The translations under genes and the position numbers were made by a program. Source: Dehalobacterium formicoaceticum (GTDB taxonomy: Bacteria > Bacillota > Dehalobacteriia > Dehalobacteriales > Dehalobacteriaceae). From it: a stretch of DNA of 64,000 nucleotides. The stretch spans positions 2,238,501 through 2,302,500 of the forward strand of contig NZ_CP022121.1 of NCBI RefSeq assembly GCF_002224645.1. Reading direction: 5' to 3'. Each line of letters begins with the position of its first letter. The stretch's first letter is position 1. The notes beneath the pieces are model-generated. The model had not been told where the DNA came from, made no database searches, and saw only the letters and a list, made by a program, of their open reading frames with translations. Positions 18,065 through 27,194 of the stretch are shown here, piece by piece.

Positions 18065-19099
18065 TTATTGCGGCAGCGTCACTGTAAACAATGAACCCAC
18101 GCCTGATTGGCTTTCAACTTTAATACTGCCGCCATGCAAATCAACGATACGTTTAACAAGGGATAATCCAAGGCCGTTGCCCTCAGAGGCTCTGGACCTA
18201 TCACCTTGATAGAATTTTTCAAAGATATGTTTTTGCACCTCTGTCGAAATACCAATGCCCGTATCACCAATCTTGACCGTAACATTATCTTCAGAGGCCG
18301 TCAAGGACAGGGATATTTCCCCCCGGGGGGGAGTGAATTTAATCGCGTTACCTAAAAGGTTCAGCCATACCTGCATCAGGATTTCTTCATTTCCGCGAAA
18401 AACAACGGGTTCAAGCTCAATATTTAAATTTAATTCATTTTTGCTCCATTGAGCTTCCAAGAGCAACAATGCTTGCCGCAGCTGCTCATCTAAGCGAAAG
18501 CTGTCCTTTTCTGCAAAGAGCTCCTGGTTTTCAAGCTTGGAGATTTTTAAGATATTGCTGGATAGGGCAGATAACTGCCGGGCGCTTTCAATAATCATTT
18601 GCAGATATTCCTCATGTTCCTCCGGTGTCAGGGCGGTTTCTCTCAGCAGGGTGGCATATCCTTCAATCGCTGCAATCGGCGTTTTTAATTCATGGGAAAC
18701 GTTGACCACAAAATCAGTGCGTAGGGTTTCGATGCTATTCAGCTCCTGTACCATGATATTAAAATTTCTTGCCATTTCTTCTAATTCATCAATGCGGTGC
18801 ACCTCTTCCAATTTGACATTAAAATTACCTTTGGCCACCTCTTTTATGGCTTTGATGAGATTGGTAATTGGTGTTAAAGTTCTTCTGCTCACCAGTACCG
18901 TGATGAATGTGCCGATGGCAACGCTGGTAAATAAAAAGGATAAGATTGGAATGACTGGATGGCGGTCCTTCAGTGAAATCAAGTCAAAGTGCACGACCAG
19001 CAGGGCGAGCAAAAAAATGGTCAGGGAGGAGAGCAGGATGATCAGAAAAACTGATAGTACATGGGCTGCCCATAAGCTTAAAATTCTCTTTTTAATCAT
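18065..19099 (-). CDS. Sensor histidine kinase (two TM helices, HAMP)
   Basis: Helices at about 12-37 and 50-71 flank a very short external loop. They are followed by a HAMP linker, the H box VSHELKTPIAAIEG (His136), an N box NLLGNAIKFTP, and G boxes DTGIGIS and GNGLGLSLVKRI. The short loop suggests sensing at the membrane rather than of a soluble ligand. It overlaps the response-regulator gene by 8 bp and is divergent from the MacAB-like efflux operon, so it probably controls that operon in response to envelope stress or an antimicrobial peptide. Confidence 0.95.
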   Translation of the reverse strand: MIKKRILSLWAAHVLSVFLIILLSSLTIFLLALLVVHFDLISLKDRHPVIPILSFLFTSVAIGTFITVLVSRRTLTPITNLIKAIKEVAKGNFNVKLEEVHRIDELEEMARNFNIMVQELNSIETLRTDFVVNVSHELKTPIAAIEGYATLLRETALTPEEHEEYLQMIIESARQLSALSSNILKISKLENQELFAEKDSFRLDEQLRQALLLLEAQWSKNELNLNIELEPVVFRGNEEILMQVWLNLLGNAIKFTPPRGEISLSLTASEDNVTVKIGDTGIGISTEVQKHIFEKFYQGDRSRASEGNGLGLSLVKRIVDLHGGSIKVESQSGVGSLFTVTLPQ

Positions 19100-19769
19100 G
19101 GCACCTTACCGCTTTATAGCCCAGACCCCGCACGGTAACGATCTCAAAATCCCCGGAATCTTTAAATCTTTCCCGCAAGCGATTAATATGCACATCCACA
19201 GTGCGTTCATCTGTTTCTGAATCCATGCCCCAAATTTCATCCATCAGCTGCTGCCTGGTGAAAATCTTATTGGCATAAGAAATGAGTTTGAACAATAAAT
19301 AAAATTCTTTTTGCGGAAGAATGAAACTCTGCCCGTTTTGATATACAGTCAAAGAATCATAATCCAAAATGGTGTTTCCGCAGGTAAGCTTGCGTTCATT
19401 AGCAATCCGGGCGCGGCGGAGCAATGCGCCCACCCGTAAAATCATTTCATTGACATCAATTGGTTTTACCATATAATCATCTGTGCCCACCAAAAAACCT
19501 CTCTCTTTATCATCAAAACTCTCTTTGGCCGTGACCATCAAAATTGGCAAATGATGCTTTGTTTCCCATAGCATCTTGGTGAGTTCATAGCCATCCATGT
19601 TGGGCATCATAATGTCCGAAATAATTAGATCGATATATTCTTGATCCAAAATTTCAAGGGCGGCCAGGCCATCTTCCGCTCCAATGGCATGGTAGCCGTT
19701 TTTTGTTAAGACGGTACATAGGAGCCGGCGTAATTTTTTGTCATCTTCAACGACGAGTATATTAAACAT
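19092..19769 (-). CDS. OmpR/PhoB-family response regulator
   Basis: The 225-aa protein has a receiver domain with acidic pocket EDD and phosphoacceptor Asp52 (LIISDIMMPNMDG), and a C-terminal winged-helix domain ending GDFEIVTVRGLGYKAV. It forms an operon with the kinase. OmpR-type regulators bind 11-bp direct repeats; such repeats occur in the divergent promoter region to its left. Confidence 0.95.
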   Translation of the reverse strand: MFNILVVEDDKKLRRLLCTVLTKNGYHAIGAEDGLAALEILDQEYIDLIISDIMMPNMDGYELTKMLWETKHHLPILMVTAKESFDDKERGFLVGTDDYMVKPIDVNEMILRVGALLRRARIANERKLTCGNTILDYDSLTVYQNGQSFILPQKEFYLLFKLISYANKIFTRQQLMDEIWGMDSETDERTVDVHINRLRERFKDSGDFEIVTVRGLGYKAVRCHD

Positions 19770-19883
19770 ATCTTACTTCTTCCTCCCCCTGGCACTATGA
19801 TTTAATTATAGTGTTTCCCCGTGTCTTGCGCAATGAAAAGGAGCCGGTAAGTGAAAACCAGCTTGGCATCAGTATAGCCCAGT

Positions 19884-19968
19884 AATATGAACTGAATATA
19901 AACTTCTGAAAAAAATTCACGACTGCCTGGAGATCTGTTTTCTGTTCAGTTAATATTCAGTTCATATT
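19884..19968. promoter_or_regulatory. Divergent control region with 16-bp inverted repeat and 11-bp direct repeats
   Basis: AATATGAACTGAATAT at 19884-19899 and its exact reverse complement at 19953-19968 are 53 bp apart. The right arm is part of a direct repeat with 11-bp period (TTCAGTTAATA, TTCAGTTCATA at 19945-19966), the spacing expected for OmpR-family dimers. It lies between the two-component operon and the efflux operon, so the regulator likely binds here to control both. Confidence 0.7.
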
Positions 19969-20060
19969 AGGGTGTTATGCTTATTTAATCAGCGCCAAAG
20001 ATTCATAGACTTTAAAATCATCCAATAAGGTTAAAGGTTAAAAGATTAATAGGAGGACAT

Positions 20061-21428
20061 ATGGTGAAAAAATTAAAGAACCCAAAGAAATCAATCATTA
20101 TAGGTGTCGTAATACTTGGTATCATTGGCATTAGCATCATCGGGATCAGAACATTTTCGGCAGCAGGGGGCAGCAAGGCAGACCAGGTGCTGCATACCGT
20201 ACTTGCTAAAAGGGAGTTGGTCAATAGTATCAGTGTCTCCGGTAATATCGAAAGCCAAAATGTGCAGCATGTTTATTCTACCTTGAATTATCTTGTAGAA
20301 GAAATCAATGTGAGTATCGGAGATCAGGTTAAGAAGGGGGATACGTTAGCCAAGCTGGATACATCAACCTTGGAATTGGATATTGCCCAGCAGCGCGATG
20401 CTTTAAATAATTCCTCAAAAACCTCCGGCATTGAACTGGAAAACAAGAAACGCATCTACCAGGATCTGAAAAGCCAGTACGAAGCCGGTTTAAATGCTGA
20501 GATAATTAATGGGGAGAACAGCGTCAAAACTGCAGAGACCGACCTCGGGTCCAAGCGAAAAACCTACGAAAGCAATAAAATATTACTTGAAGGCGATACG
20601 ATTTCAAGACAGGAATTCGATCAGTCGGAAACTAGCTATAATGCGGCCGTAATTGCCTATGATCGGGCAGTAGCCTCTCTAAAATCAACAAAAACAAAAA
20701 TCGAGCAGGAGATAAAAACCGCCGAGGCTAACATGAGCATTGCCCAATCCAATAAGGATAATGACAGTCAGCTGATCGCCCTCCAAAAGCTAGAAAAGAA
20801 TCTTAGTGATGCTAAGATCAAAGCACCCATCGATGGTACGGTGACAGGGGTGTATGCTGTGGAAGGCTCTCCCGGCAGCGGCTTGCTTTTTGTCGTTGAA
20901 GATACAAAAAATCTGATGATTACCACCTACGTCAAAGAATATGACTCCGGGCAGGTCCATCCGGGACAGATGGTCAGGATTAAATCAGATGCCACCGGGG
21001 ATCAGGTTATTAATGGTAAAGTAATTAAGATCGCCCCGGCTTCAACTAAAAACGCCGCCGGAAATATTGATACTTCCGGTACTGTGGAATTTGAAACAGA
21101 GGTATCCATCTTGGATGATCACCCTGAATTGAAAATTGGGATGAATACGCGCCTGAATATTGTGCTGGAAGAAAAGCAGGGTGTTTTCGCGGTGCCTTAT
21201 GATGCAGTTACCACCAATAGTGCCGGAGAAACCATTATCTATATTGTCGCCGACGAGAAGGGCAAGCAAATTGTCAAAGAAGCTGTCGTGAAAACGGGGA
21301 TGGAAACAGATCTCTACACGGAGGTATCCGGAGCCGAGTTAGCAGAGGGCGTGATCGTGGTCAATAATGCAGCCGGTGTGCAGCCGGGGGATATCGTTGA
21401 TTTGTCGGCACCAAGGGGAAGGAGATAA
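20061..21428 (+). CDS. MacA/HlyD-type efflux adaptor protein
   Basis: A 455-aa membrane-fusion protein has one N-terminal anchor helix (about 12-28). It also has a biotinyl-lipoyl-like half-motif (VSIGDQVKKGDTLAKLDTST), a long coiled coil (about 105-245), the second lipoyl half (KAPIDGTVTGVYAVEGSPG) and a beta-barrel domain. In Gram-positives such adaptors work with MacB-like ABC transporters to export peptides or drugs. The ribosome site is AGGAGG. The ATPase gene follows after 2 bp. Confidence 0.93.
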   Translation: MVKKLKNPKKSIIIGVVILGIIGISIIGIRTFSAAGGSKADQVLHTVLAKRELVNSISVSGNIESQNVQHVYSTLNYLVEEINVSIGDQVKKGDTLAKLDTSTLELDIAQQRDALNNSSKTSGIELENKKRIYQDLKSQYEAGLNAEIINGENSVKTAETDLGSKRKTYESNKILLEGDTISRQEFDQSETSYNAAVIAYDRAVASLKSTKTKIEQEIKTAEANMSIAQSNKDNDSQLIALQKLEKNLSDAKIKAPIDGTVTGVYAVEGSPGSGLLFVVEDTKNLMITTYVKEYDSGQVHPGQMVRIKSDATGDQVINGKVIKIAPASTKNAAGNIDTSGTVEFETEVSILDDHPELKIGMNTRLNIVLEEKQGVFAVPYDAVTTNSAGETIIYIVADEKGKQIVKEAVVKTGMETDLYTEVSGAELAEGVIVVNNAAGVQPGDIVDLSAPRGRR

Positions 21429-21430
21429 GT

Positions 21431-22186
21431 ATGGGGGGCGAGTTAAGCGAATCAAATGAGATCATGATTGATGTGCGTGATCTGGTCAAGAAATTTTATA
21501 TTGGGACACCAAACGAACTGCTGATTTTGAAAAATATCTACCTGACGGTCAAAAAAGGGGAATTCATCTCAATTGTGGGTGCTTCCGGATCCGGGAAAAG
21601 CACACTGATGAATATCATCGGCGCACTGGATCGTCCCACCTCGGGAGAATATTTTTTGGATGGTGTCCCCATCCAGGATATGTCCAATAACGAGCTTTCC
21701 GACATCCGTAACAAAAAGATCGGGTTTGTCTTTCAGACCTTTAATCTCATACCCAGAAATTCAGCATTAAAGAATGTGGAATTACCCATGCTTTATGCAG
21801 GAGTTGGCAGAAAAGAAAGAAGGGAACGGGCGGAAGAATTGCTGGAGCTGGTGGGGATGAATGATCGCATGGATCATTTGCCTAATGAGCTTTCGGGGGG
21901 ACAAAAGCAGCGGGTTGCCATATCACGGGCTCTGGCTAATGATCCGGCCATTTTATTGGCGGACGAACCCACGGGAGCGCTGGATTCTGAGACCGGAAGA
22001 AAGGTCATGGAGCTCTTTCATGAAGTTCATGAGGCCAAAGGAACCACCATTATTCTTATCACCCATAACCAGGAATTGGCCATGGAGACACAGCGCATCG
22101 TGACGATCAAAGACGGCAGGATTATTGAGGCAGAGGCAGAGGCAGAAGCAGAAGCCAATCGGAAGCTGACAGCTGACCATGGTTGA
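21431..22186 (+). CDS. MacB/LolD-type ABC transporter ATP-binding protein
   Basis: The 251-aa protein has Walker A GASGSGKS, signature [15 protein letters not shown], Walker [13 protein letters not shown] and a switch His (ITHNQE), as in the MacB/LolD branch. The C-terminus ends in a (Glu-Ala)n tail encoded by six-base repeats and looks like a slippage product. It supplies ATPase activity to the neighbouring permease and adaptor. Confidence 0.95.
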   Translation: MGGELSESNEIMIDVRDLVKKFYIGTPNELLILKNIYLTVKKGEFISIVGASGSGKSTLMNIIGALDRPTSGEYFLDGVPIQDMSNNELSDIRNKKIGFVFQTFNLIPRNSALKNVELPMLYAGVGRKERRERAEELLELVGMNDRMDHLPNELSGGQKQRVAISRALANDPAILLADEPTGALDSETGRKVMELFHEVHEAKGTTIILITHNQELAMETQRIVTIKDGRIIEAEAEAEAEANRKLTADHG

Positions 22187-22215
22187 AAGGGGTTAAAGGG
22201 AAGGAATGAATAATA

Positions 22216-23478
22216 ATGAATATCACTGAAAATATTATGCTGGCTTTTGCGGCACTGAAAGCAAATAAAATGCGGGCCATGCTGACCATGCTGGGCATCA
22301 TTATCGGTATCGCATCGGTGATCGCTATTGTCACCGTAGGTAATTCACTTTCCTCCTCCATTACCTCAACCATGGAAGAGATGGGAGCCAATTCGATTAT
22401 GGTCAGCGTCAGAGAGCGGGGCGGGGAAGAATTCAACCGTATGCCCGGCTCTGCTACCGCAATGCCGGAAGAGAGCGATCTTTTAACCGAGGAGGATATC
22501 GAAAGTTTTAACGAAAGATTCAGCGACAAAGTGGAAACCATCAGCCTGTCCCATGGGGTGGGATCGGCCAAGGCCCAGGAGGGGCGATTGTATGCTAACG
22601 TAAGTGTTTCGGGGGTTAATGAAGGATATGGAATGGCAAATAATGTTGAACTGCTTTCAGGACGGTTTATCGCTGAGCGGGATGTAAGATCAGCAAAAAA
22701 AGTTGCCGTGGTGTCTGATAAACTAGTCGGCAACATCTTCCCGACGGGGGTGGATCCTCTAGGCCAAGAGGTCAAAATATATTCTGACAGCATCGAGACC
22801 TACACCATTATTGGCGTCTATAAGTATGAAACGAATGCCTTTATGCCTGTTGCCTCTGCGGAACAAGATATCAACACCGACCTTTATATTCCTATCAGCT
22901 TGGCAAAGCAGGATGCTTCAATCAAGAATTATCAGTCCTTTATCGTCGTATCAAAAACAGGTATGGATACCGCTTTTCTTACAGAGGATATCAAAAATTA
23001 TTTTTCCCGGGTCTATGAAAACAACACCAAGTGGGAAGTCGGTGTCATGAACATGGAAAGCACCATCTCATCCATGACCTCCATGCTGGATACGGTTTCT
23101 CTGGCCGTTTCAGTCATTGCCGCCATCTCCCTTTTAGTGGGGGGGATTGGTGTCATGAATATTATGCTGGTTTCAGTCACCGAGCGTACCCGGGAGATTG
23201 GCACCAGAAAGGCTCTGGGGGCGAGAAATTCTCATATTAAGCTTCAGTTTATTGTAGAATCTGTGATTATTTGTATCATCGGGGGGATCATCGGTATTAT
23301 CTTGGGACTGTTCCTGGGTTTATTAGGCGCCTCACTTCTGGGATATCCTGCAGCGGCTTCTCCCGGGGTTATTCTTTTAAGTGTTTCCATAACCATGGTG
23401 ATTGGCGTGTTTTTTGGGTACTACCCTGCTAATAAGGCGGCGCAGCTTGATCCCATAGAGGCGCTGCGCTATGAATAA
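22216..23478 (+). CDS. MacB-like ABC transporter permease
   Basis: The 420-aa protein has one N-terminal helix ([21 protein letters not shown]), a large extracytoplasmic MacB periplasmic-core-like domain (about 45-270) and three C-terminal helices of the FtsX family with [20 protein letters not shown]. Together with the adaptor and ATPase it forms a mechanotransmission-type exporter of the MacB class. The operon ends at a strong terminator. Confidence 0.95.
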   Translation: MNITENIMLAFAALKANKMRAMLTMLGIIIGIASVIAIVTVGNSLSSSITSTMEEMGANSIMVSVRERGGEEFNRMPGSATAMPEESDLLTEEDIESFNERFSDKVETISLSHGVGSAKAQEGRLYANVSVSGVNEGYGMANNVELLSGRFIAERDVRSAKKVAVVSDKLVGNIFPTGVDPLGQEVKIYSDSIETYTIIGVYKYETNAFMPVASAEQDINTDLYIPISLAKQDASIKNYQSFIVVSKTGMDTAFLTEDIKNYFSRVYENNTKWEVGVMNMESTISSMTSMLDTVSLAVSVIAAISLLVGGIGVMNIMLVSVTERTREIGTRKALGARNSHIKLQFIVESVIICIIGGIIGIILGLFLGLLGASLLGYPAAASPGVILLSVSITMVIGVFFGYYPANKAAQLDPIEALRYE

Positions 23479-23572
23479 TGATTAGTTTCTTCCATATTAT
23501 TGTCATGTATTTGCCATGTAAATCAAATCATATTGTGTATTACCTAGTCATTAAGCTGAATGGGTAATAATA

Positions 23573-23605
23573 AACAGCCGCCTGAAATTAAGGCGGCTGT
23601 TTGTT
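23573..23605 (+). terminator. Terminator of efflux operon
   Basis: The stem AACAGCCGCCT / AGGCGGCTGTT with a 7-nt loop is followed by TTGTT. Confidence 0.85.
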
Positions 23606-23635
23606 ATATAAGAATTTGACGGAGGGAACTAAAAA

Positions 23636-23701
23636 ATGGCTTCCATCGTCTATTATATAAATGGAAGGATTAGGCTATTTTTCATCTGGTGTATGCTGTA
23701 A
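23636..23701 (+). CDS. Possible 21-aa peptide upstream of the Agr kinase genes
   Basis: An ATG preceded by CGGAGGGAACT opens MASIVYYINGRIRLFFIWCML and stops 27 bp before the next gene. It is hydrophobic and has one Cys. It lacks the acidic PxxP tail of AgrD precursors, and only two residues follow the Cys, so it is not a classical autoinducer. It could be a leader peptide or chance. Confidence 0.3.
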   Translation: MASIVYYINGRIRLFFIWCML

Positions 23702-23728
23702 ATGCGTAAATAAAAGGATTGATAAATC

Positions 23729-24202
23729 ATGATTCATTCAATATCTTGGTATATTGTCTTATTAGTAAGTGTTCCCGAAACTTTTTTGTATCTTTCTATT
23801 GGATTTAACTTATTTAACTTAAAGATAAGTAATAAAAAAATATTAACTCTCGCCATACTGAATGGTATCATTGTCTATTATTTAAGGGGCCTATCATTGG
23901 TTTTTGGCATACATACTATTCTGATATTGCTATTTCTTGTCATGTTATCAAGAACAATGCTTAAATTAAAAATTATCTACTCATTAATTTCCATTACAGC
24001 AGGTATTTTAATAACCGGGCTCATTCAAAGCGCCCTTCTGCCCTTAGTTATCAGTGCCATGAAAATTGATCTTAATAATATTACGAATGATTCATGGCTG
24101 AACTTTTTCTTATTTATTCCTGCATTAATAGCAATGTTGATCTTGGATTTTTTTATTAAAAAGTATCGATACACATTATACAACTTTGAAATTGATGAAT
24201 AG
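23729..24202 (+). CDS. Membrane protein, sensor part of a split AgrC-like receptor
   Basis: The 157-aa protein consists of about five hydrophobic helices with short loops. It overlaps the next gene, a GHKL kinase with only two N-terminal helices. AgrC receptors normally carry six or seven helices in front of the kinase, so I infer that this protein and the next one together make up an AgrC-like receptor. It could also be an independent membrane protein. The overlap and common strand favour co-function. The ribosome site (AAAGGA) is weak. Confidence 0.7.
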   Translation: MIHSISWYIVLLVSVPETFLYLSIGFNLFNLKISNKKILTLAILNGIIVYYLRGLSLVFGIHTILILLFLVMLSRTMLKLKIIYSLISITAGILITGLIQSALLPLVISAMKIDLNNITNDSWLNFFLFIPALIAMLILDFFIKKYRYTLYNFEIDE

Positions 24203-25112
24203 GAAGGATGTTAATATTTTGTCTGTTAATCTTACAATAATCATTACTATATTTTTGCAAGCAATTCTTTTTGTCATAGTAAATCATTATATATTTATTT
24301 TGGATGATTTTATCTCTTTAAAAGCTTTACTTCCATTTATTAATATACTTATGATAATTTTGTTCATTTTTTTATTTAAGTCAATAAAGAAGCTAGAAAC
24401 ACTTTCCAAAAAAAGATTAGAAGCTAATTTGTTAAAAGAGCATTTAAAACAAATAGAAACAATGTTAAAAATGATGCAAGAAGAACAGCATGATCATAAT
24501 AAGCATATTCAAACTTTGCAGGCAATGGTACATCTCAATGAAATAGACAATGCCAAAGAATATATTGACGGGATCGCGGAGAAACACAGGTACACCGATG
24601 TTGTCAAATTTACCGGAAATCCAGCCTTAACAGCATTATTAAACAGCAAATATAAAGTGGCAGAACTAAAACAGATAAAATTTGATTTTAGTATCAAATG
24701 CAATATTAATGAAATAATTCTTCCACCCTGGGATCTGTGCAGTATCATCGGAAATATACTGGACAATGCTTTTGAAGCGGTCTTAGAGAAAGAAAACAAT
24801 AGAAATGTGGGGCTGGAGATTAAATTTGAAAACAATAATTATGTTATCTACGTGATAAATAATGGCCCAAAGATCCCCAAATCAATTCAAAAGAGTATTT
24901 TTCAACCCGGTAATACTACAAAAGGCTCAGAAGGCAGAGGGTATGGGTTGTTTATCGTAAAAAAGCTGGTTGATGAGTATAATGGGGAGATCCAGGTATT
25001 ATCGGAGGAGAAAACTGTATTTATCGTATCATTGCCCAAGGAGAGGATAAGACATGGTCAAAAAGATATCATTAACAATAGCGAGGAGCATCGGACAGCA
25101 CCAATTAGCTGA
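24186..25112 (+). CDS. GHKL-type sensor histidine kinase (AgrC-like)
   Basis: Two helices (about 13-35 and 45-64) precede a coiled segment, the H box EEQHDHNKHIQTL (likely phosphorylated His102), the N box NILDNAFEAV and the G box GRGYGLFIVKKL. This is the SpoOB-like GHKL kinase class used by AgrC, ComD and related peptide receptors. The likely response regulator is the LytTR protein at 34.8 kb. The start may also be an internal ATG at 24195. The 3' end overlaps agrB by 59 bp, and the last part is duplicated at 32.2 kb. Confidence 0.88.
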   Translation: MKLMNRKDVNILSVNLTIIITIFLQAILFVIVNHYIFILDDFISLKALLPFINILMIILFIFLFKSIKKLETLSKKRLEANLLKEHLKQIETMLKMMQEEQHDHNKHIQTLQAMVHLNEIDNAKEYIDGIAEKHRYTDVVKFTGNPALTALLNSKYKVAELKQIKFDFSIKCNINEIILPPWDLCSIIGNILDNAFEAVLEKENNRNVGLEIKFENNNYVIYVINNGPKIPKSIQKSIFQPGNTTKGSEGRGYGLFIVKKLVDEYNGEIQVLSEEKTVFIVSLPKERIRHGQKDIINNSEEHRTAPIS

Positions 25113-25743
25113 TGAGGAGCAGATCGAAGTATATTCCTATGCACTAGAATTATTATTAGGTTCGCTGTTAAAAATAGTGATGTTATTGCTTATTTCAGGT
25201 TTATTAAATATTCTTTATCCAACGATGCTGGGCACAATATCATTTGCGGGTATCAGATTTTTCGGAGGTGGGGTACATTTATCGACCTACTATCGATGTT
25301 TAGCAGGAAGTTTAATAATACTATTAATCCTTGGGAAAGTCGCAACCTATAATATGGATCCTCATTTTCTCATACCTGCTTTTTTTGTTACATTCATGTG
25401 TGGAATATATTCAATAATTAGATGGGTACCGGCTGGAACAGAAAAAAAGATGATTATTGACAGAGAATCAAGATTAAAGCAGAAAATAAAGGCCATGATA
25501 TTTTTAATATCCTGCTTTGTTATTATCTTTGTTTTTCTATATTTTAAATTCTATACGTTTGCTAATGGGGTGGCTTATGGGCTAGTAGGTGCAATTTTTT
25601 TTATAACACCGTTAGGATTTCTAATGATAGAAAGCATAGATCGTTTATTAGATTTTATATTCAAGCCCCTCTGCAGTAAAAATTAAAACAATGATAAAAC
25701 TATAATGTTGTGGCTAAATAGACCCTAAAAGTGGCTAAATAGG
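24942..25743 (+). repeat. ~800-bp direct duplication, copy 1 (kinase 3' end, agrB, operator)
   Basis: This segment recurs at 32227-33028 with a constant offset of 7285 bp and few base changes. It covers the kinase C-terminus, all of agrB and the tandem operator repeats after it, and similarity fades right after the operator. Confidence 0.9.
25054..25686 (+). CDS. agrB: AgrB-like autoinducer-processing protease, copy 1
   Basis: This 210-aa polytopic membrane protein has the AgrB catalytic pair: His75 in FGGGVHLSTYYRC and Cys82, seven residues later as in AgrB. AgrB cuts the C-terminal tail off AgrD and makes the ring of the signal peptide. The start lies 59 bp inside the kinase gene (AAGGAGAGG ribosome site). 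No AgrD-like frame exists directly downstream; the only one found is at 34.66 kb. About eight residues differ from copy 2, most in the last 70 positions. Confidence 0.93.
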   Translation: MVKKISLTIARSIGQHQLADEEQIEVYSYALELLLGSLLKIVMLLLISGLLNILYPTMLGTISFAGIRFFGGGVHLSTYYRCLAGSLIILLILGKVATYNMDPHFLIPAFFVTFMCGIYSIIRWVPAGTEKKMIIDRESRLKQKIKAMIFLISCFVIIFVFLYFKFYTFANGVAYGLVGAIFFITPLGFLMIESIDRLLDFIFKPLCSKN

Positions 25744-25780
25744 CCAAATTGTTGAAAGATAATGAAATTAATAATATAAT
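25710..25780 (+). promoter_or_regulatory. LytTR-type operator (two 12-bp direct repeats) and promoter
   Basis: GTGGCTAAATAG occurs at 25710-25721 and 25731-25742, a period of 21 bp or two helical turns. That is the usual layout of AgrA/ComE-type LytTR operators. TTGAAA (25752) and TATAAT (25775) follow with 17-bp spacing. This should drive the secreted-protein gene under control of the LytTR regulator at 34.8 kb. Confidence 0.75.
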
Positions 25781-25878
25781 CCAGTTAACTTAAGTTAAAT
25801 AACCAAATAAAGTCCCGGGCAAATAATGTAACCTGTTTAAAACCGCTTTAAAAAATTAACATGGAAAGAGGGGTAAGA

Positions 25879-26258
25879 ATGATTATTTTGAAGAAGAAAT
25901 TATTAGTAGGAACTCTGGCAAGTGTATTACTGTTATCTGGAGGAGTTGTTTTTGCTGGTTCTGATTGGTCGCCAGAAGAGTCAAGAACACTGCCTGGGAG
26001 AAATGGCAGCGCCTACTCTAGTACTCAAGAAAAAAAGCTGTTGGCCTTGCAGGTTTAAAAATGCATGCTACTGAAGGATATAATATTGACGTTAGGACGA
26101 TTGGATCTGTTAATGGTGGTTGGACAAGAGATGTTAGAGGAGGAAATACTTATAGTATAAGTGCCCCTCAGCCAGTTAAGTCGGAAGTTCAGTTGCATTT
26201 TAGTTCCGATCTGTTTAGTCCGACTACTAATATTGTTTATTCTTGGAGGAGTAATTAG
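25879..26258 (+). CDS. Small secreted protein read through a -1 slippery site (126 aa if recoded)
   Basis: An ATG after GAGGGGTAAGA starts a signal peptide ending VVFA-GSD. After 53 codons the frame meets GAA AAA AAG, in which A-AAA-AAG is a -1 slippery heptamer in the correct phase. Reading on in the -1 frame gives AVGLAGLKMHATEGYNIDV and ends YSWRSN, a 126-aa product; without slippage it stops after about five more codons. The mature part is small, Gly/Ser/Asn-rich and without Cys, like many secreted bacteriocin-like or surface proteins. The promoter is the LytTR-operator promoter, and a terminator and ABC transporter follow. Alternatively it is a pseudogene from an A-run slip. Confidence 0.6.
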
Positions 26259-26305
26259 TTTAAATCATTTTCATTTTCCGTGATTTACTGAATATAAGTG
26301 TTATA

Positions 26306-26357
26306 AACAAAATTAAAGAACAGCATGAAATCGATCTGTTCTTTAATTTTGTTATTT
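26306..26357 (+). terminator. Strong terminator between secreted-protein gene and transporter
   Basis: An exact 18-bp stem (AACAAAATTAAAGAACAG with its complement) and 12-nt loop are followed by ATTTT. It should limit read-through into the transporter genes. Confidence 0.88.
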
Positions 26358-26387
26358 TAAGGGATTTTGAGAGGGTGACTTATCATT

Positions 26388-27194
26388 ATGAATTACTCGA
26401 TAATAAAGGAGATAAAAAATTTTCTCTCGTTAAAACGTATTTTCATATGGCTTCTTTTGATGTCATGGCCCTTTATCTATTTTATGATTCAACGAAATAA
26501 CTATATTTTTCATGGCGATTATGATGTGTTTACCTTTATGATGGAGGGTATTGTAATCCTCGCGTTTGTTCCGTTGGCTGTGCTTGTTTACACAGGTTCA
26601 TTTTCTCAGGAAATAAAAAATCGTTTCTTAGTATACACGCGTTTACGCATTCCATTGAGAAAGATGCTGGCCATCAAATTTTCTGCGAACTTTCTGCTAA
26701 CATTCAGCGTTTTTTTTATTTTCGTATTCAGCTATTTTCTTTTTTCTTTTTATATCCAACCTTCCCTGGAACTCGTCCCATATAATCTGGCAGAGTATAA
26801 TCTTGATGAGGCCAAGGTGATAGAAGGTTCTTATAGGCAACATACGTTTTCACAGCTACTGGAATATGGTCCTTTCACTTACGGTTTCCTCTATTCTTGC
26901 TGGGTTGGTCTCAATGCTGCCGTTTATGCATCCTTAGGATTCTTTTTAGTGCTTATATTAGAAAGTCAGTTTTTGGCTTTATCTATCCCCTTTCTTCTGT
27001 ATCTTCTTGGTAGCTTTGTGCTAGGTGCAGCAGGTATTATTCGTTTCAGGTTTGTCGACGCTGTTTTCCCATTCAGTTACATGCAGCAACCGATTTGGAC
27101 GGCTTTTGTACCCTTGCTATTTATTATTTTGGTTTGTACCGTTCTTTGCCTTTATGCGAGTAAACATTTGGATCGGTTGAATAACGTCATATGA
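26388..27194 (+). CDS. ABC-2-like transporter permease, subunit 1
   Basis: The 268-aa protein has about six hydrophobic helices and no catalytic motifs. It overlaps the next membrane protein gene by 4 bp, and an ATPase gene follows that. The layout matches ABC exporters used for peptide export or self-immunity, with two different membrane subunits and one ATPase. RGG-type basic loops (RFLVYTRLRIPLRKML) between helices 2 and 3 resemble ABC-2 permeases. The exported substrate may be the secreted protein encoded upstream, or this may give immunity against it; both are inference. Confidence 0.72.
   Translation: MNYSIIKEIKNFLSLKRIFIWLLLMSWPFIYFMIQRNNYIFHGDYDVFTFMMEGIVILAFVPLAVLVYTGSFSQEIKNRFLVYTRLRIPLRKMLAIKFSANFLLTFSVFFIFVFSYFLFSFYIQPSLELVPYNLAEYNLDEAKVIEGSYRQHTFSQLLEYGPFTYGFLYSCWVGLNAAVYASLGFFLVLILESQFLALSIPFLLYLLGSFVLGAAGIIRFRFVDAVFPFSYMQQPIWTAFVPLLFIILVCTVLCLYASKHLDRLNNVI

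Noticed and set aside
25687-25878. Search for an AgrD gene directly after agrB copy 1
   Set aside because: All small frames here are shorter than ten codons; the segment is operator, promoter and leader.
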